From the NCBI RefSeq assembly GCF_021531655.1, contig NZ_JADYUF010000076.1, positions 1-7,392 of the forward strand: a stretch of DNA of 7,392 nt, in the 5' to 3' direction. Of the stretch, positions 6,446 to 7,392 are shown in pieces. The notes below the pieces were generated by a model. That model made no database searches and was not told where the DNA came from. It saw nothing but the letters and a program-made list of their open reading frames with translations. This DNA is from Leyella stercorea (GTDB lineage Bacteria; Bacteroidota; Bacteroidia; Bacteroidales; Bacteroidaceae). Made by a program: the position numbers and the translations under genes. Positions within the stretch are counted from its first letter, which is position 1. Every line of letters begins with the position of its first letter.

Positions 6446-6647
6446 TCGTATCTTCTAGTGTGAGATAAGACGTCAGCCATCCTGCTGCTGAAAATCAAGC
6501 ATTTATGCAGAGCAATGACAGCTGCCGTGTTAAACAACCATATATAAAGTCAAAGAGAATCCATTTTTTCAGTATAAAAAGTCAATAAGTACAAGAAAAA
6601 AACGTACCTTATGTAACATAAATCTTATCTCACACTAGCATATACGA
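6446..6647. repeat. 202-bp element with 25-bp inverted repeats; possible invertible promoter
   Basis: The left arm 6446-6470 and right arm 6623-6647 are reverse complements over 25 bp with two mismatches; the inner 16 bp (CTAGTGTGAGATAAGA and its complement) match perfectly. They enclose 152 bp without a gene. In Bacteroides fragilis, inverted repeats of about this length and spacing flank promoters that a site-specific recombinase flips upstream of capsule operons, whose first gene is a NusG-like UpxY. Here a NusG-like KOW gene lies about 290 bp downstream. No fully consensus promoter was found inside on either strand. The best hint is TTTG on the minus strand at 6573-6570, which would point away from the gene as drawn. 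No recombinase is in the window. A MITE-like element is the alternative, though I see no target-site duplication. Confidence 0.6.
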
Positions 6648-6937
6648 TAAAACATATAAGGTAACAAAGCCACTAAGTAGTAAACTTCATGTACTTCAAA
6701 AGAATGGATTTATGAACAATGTCACCGCATCACAGTCACAGTCGTCCCTGAAGATGACTGCCAACAATAACATAAAGTAGAAAAAGAAAAAGACGCAGGT
6801 TTGCTCGCTTTCTTCTTCTGCAGCCCACGTAATCGATATGTACAACAACAAGCGTTTACCAAAGGGCATCCACATAGTCGTGGCTGATGACAAATCGGCT
6901 TCGAAAGTGGGAGGAACACCCTTAACCGAAGAACCGC

Positions 6938-7237
6938 ATGCGCCTTGGGGCTATATATTTATCCAGCATATCAGCCACCATAGCCGACAGCCTGATGCGT
7001 CCGTTCATGAAGATAATGTCAGAAGAGCCCGAAAGAGTCACGTTCCTGCGAGATCCATTCGTGAAGTTTGCCAAAGACCATGTCAAGCTCAGAGTACTGA
7101 CAGGAGTGTTACGCGGACAAGAAGGTTACGTAGTGCGCATATTGCGCGATCGTCAACTGGTAATGGAATTCGGAGGCTATGCCGTAGCCATCAGCAACGT
7201 ACATCGTGAAGACTTCGAAATAGCAGAGCAAGATTAG
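6938..7237 (+). CDS. NusG/UpxY-like KOW-domain protein, N-terminus missing (probable remnant)
   Basis: The 99-aa product ends in a convincing NusG-type KOW domain. HVKLRVLTGVLRGQEGYVVR (about residues 48-67) and RDRQLVMEFGGYAVAISNVH (70-89) match the usual pattern of valine-rich strand, Gly-x-x-Gly-x-Glu-Gly turn and basic strand, and lead to DFEIAE at the end. Residues 15-45 (IADSLMRPFMKIMSEEPERV and on) resemble the linker before KOW in UpxY/RfaH-like antiterminators. These proteins bind RNA polymerase through an N-terminal NGN domain of about 100 residues, which is absent here. Upstream, the +1 frame contains PWGYIFIQH, reminiscent of the NGN GYiFv strand, but it is in another frame and is preceded by a TAG at 6778-6780. 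I infer a decayed antiterminator gene. ATG at 6938 is the first in frame; ATGs at 6995 and 7007 are alternatives. Confidence 0.65.
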   Translation: MRLGAIYLSSISATIADSLMRPFMKIMSEEPERVTFLRDPFVKFAKDHVKLRVLTGVLRGQEGYVVRILRDRQLVMEFGGYAVAISNVHREDFEIAEQD

Positions 7238-7264
7238 TGTCAAACTCACAATTCTTTCATAGAA

Positions 7265-7294
7265 CACGAATTACCACGAATTATCCACGAATTA
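7265..7294. repeat. Three CACGAATTA direct repeats
   Basis: Identical 9-mers at 7265-7273, 7275-7283 and 7286-7294 have periods of 10 and 11 bp, so they lie on about the same face of the helix. They follow the KOW gene by 28 bp. They could be phased binding sites or a decayed tandem repeat; no hairpin terminator was seen here. Confidence 0.6.
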
Positions 7295-7299
7295 CTTTG

Positions 7300-7327
7300 G
7301 TTAAGTGTTAAATGTTAAGTGTTAAAT
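7300..7327. repeat. Tandem duplication of a 14-mer (GTTAAGTGTTAAAT)
   Basis: The 14-mer occurs twice back to back. Each copy is itself two 7-mers differing at one base (GTTAAGT, GTTAAAT), giving four heptad units. The remaining bases to 7392 show no gene that I can support. Confidence 0.7.
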
Positions 7328-7392
7328 TGTTAGGGTGCGAAACAACTCATAATTGACCAACTCTCAATCGCAGGCATAGCCGAGAACAACTC

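Larger units (their letters stand above)
5756..6937. other. Long stretch without a convincing gene
   Basis: The open frames here are short, overlap on both strands and lack family motifs. The stretch holds inverted repeats (5799-5821, 5913-5958, 6446-6647), a 22-bp direct repeat (6260-6322), a CCGTCCCTC repeat (6323-6361) and an orphan -7-like element (6397-6405). From about 6712 onward it may contain decayed N-terminal sequence of the NusG-like gene that follows. No tRNA, rRNA or CRISPR array was recognised. Confidence 0.6.

Noticed and set aside
6471..6622. A consensus promoter inside the inverted-repeat element
   Set aside because: The minus strand has TTTG at 6573-6570 followed by TATATATGG, but no TAnnTTTG lies 19-21 nt on; the plus strand has no TTTG. 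The promoter remains unproven.
6696..6919. Two minus-strand 65-codon frames opposite the NusG-like region
   Set aside because: Low-complexity Phe/Cys-rich translations arising from the complement of A-rich sequence, without start context or family features.

Overview
The window looks like an accessory region of a Bacteroidales genome (Bacteroides, Prevotella or a relative). The evidence is a textbook Bacteroidetes-type promoter (TTTG, 20 nt, TATATTTGC), the absence of Shine-Dalgarno sequences before good start codons, and a NusG/UpxY-like KOW domain of the kind that opens capsule loci in this order. The genus cannot be fixed from the sequence alone.

Layout. Bases 1-55 hold a possible tail of a + strand gene. 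Bases 52-5686 are one tightly packed minus-strand operon, read right to left: AbiEi-type antitoxin (5686-4925), a DUF262 protein (4932-3421), a DUF262 + DUF1524 protein (3418-1382), AbiEii-type nucleotidyltransferase toxin (1328-405), and a truncated DUF3800 protein (360-52). A clear promoter sits at 5755-5723. Bases 5756-6937 hold no convincing gene but several repeats, including 25-bp inverted repeats that bracket a ~200-bp element (6446-6647). A 99-aa ORF with a KOW domain (6938-7237, +) follows, and then short tandem repeats.

Main result. The type IV toxin-antitoxin pair abiEi/abiEii is normally contiguous. Here it is split by a two-gene GmrSD-like cassette. Directly in front of abiEii lies a shortened copy of the 3' end of an abiEi gene (1386-1321; INLG ... 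KELAEYE, stop). Its stop codon overlaps the abiEii start in the same 8-nt arrangement (ATGAATGA) that joins the intact abiEi to the first DUF262 gene (ATGAATAA). The two junctions share a 22-bp direct repeat with one mismatch, 3604 bp apart. The DUF262 genes are also clearly more AT-rich than the flanking abiE genes. The simplest reading is that the DUF262 pair was inserted into an abiEi-abiEii junction. The present operon would be a composite anti-phage locus: a modification- or nucleotide-sensing restriction-like pair nested between an antitoxin and its toxin and driven by the antitoxin's promoter.

Second result. The inverted-repeat element upstream of the KOW-domain gene has the size and position of the invertible promoters that switch Bacteroides capsule operons, whose first gene is UpxY. 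I could not find a convincing promoter inside it, and the downstream gene lacks its NGN domain, so it may be a relic of such a switch.
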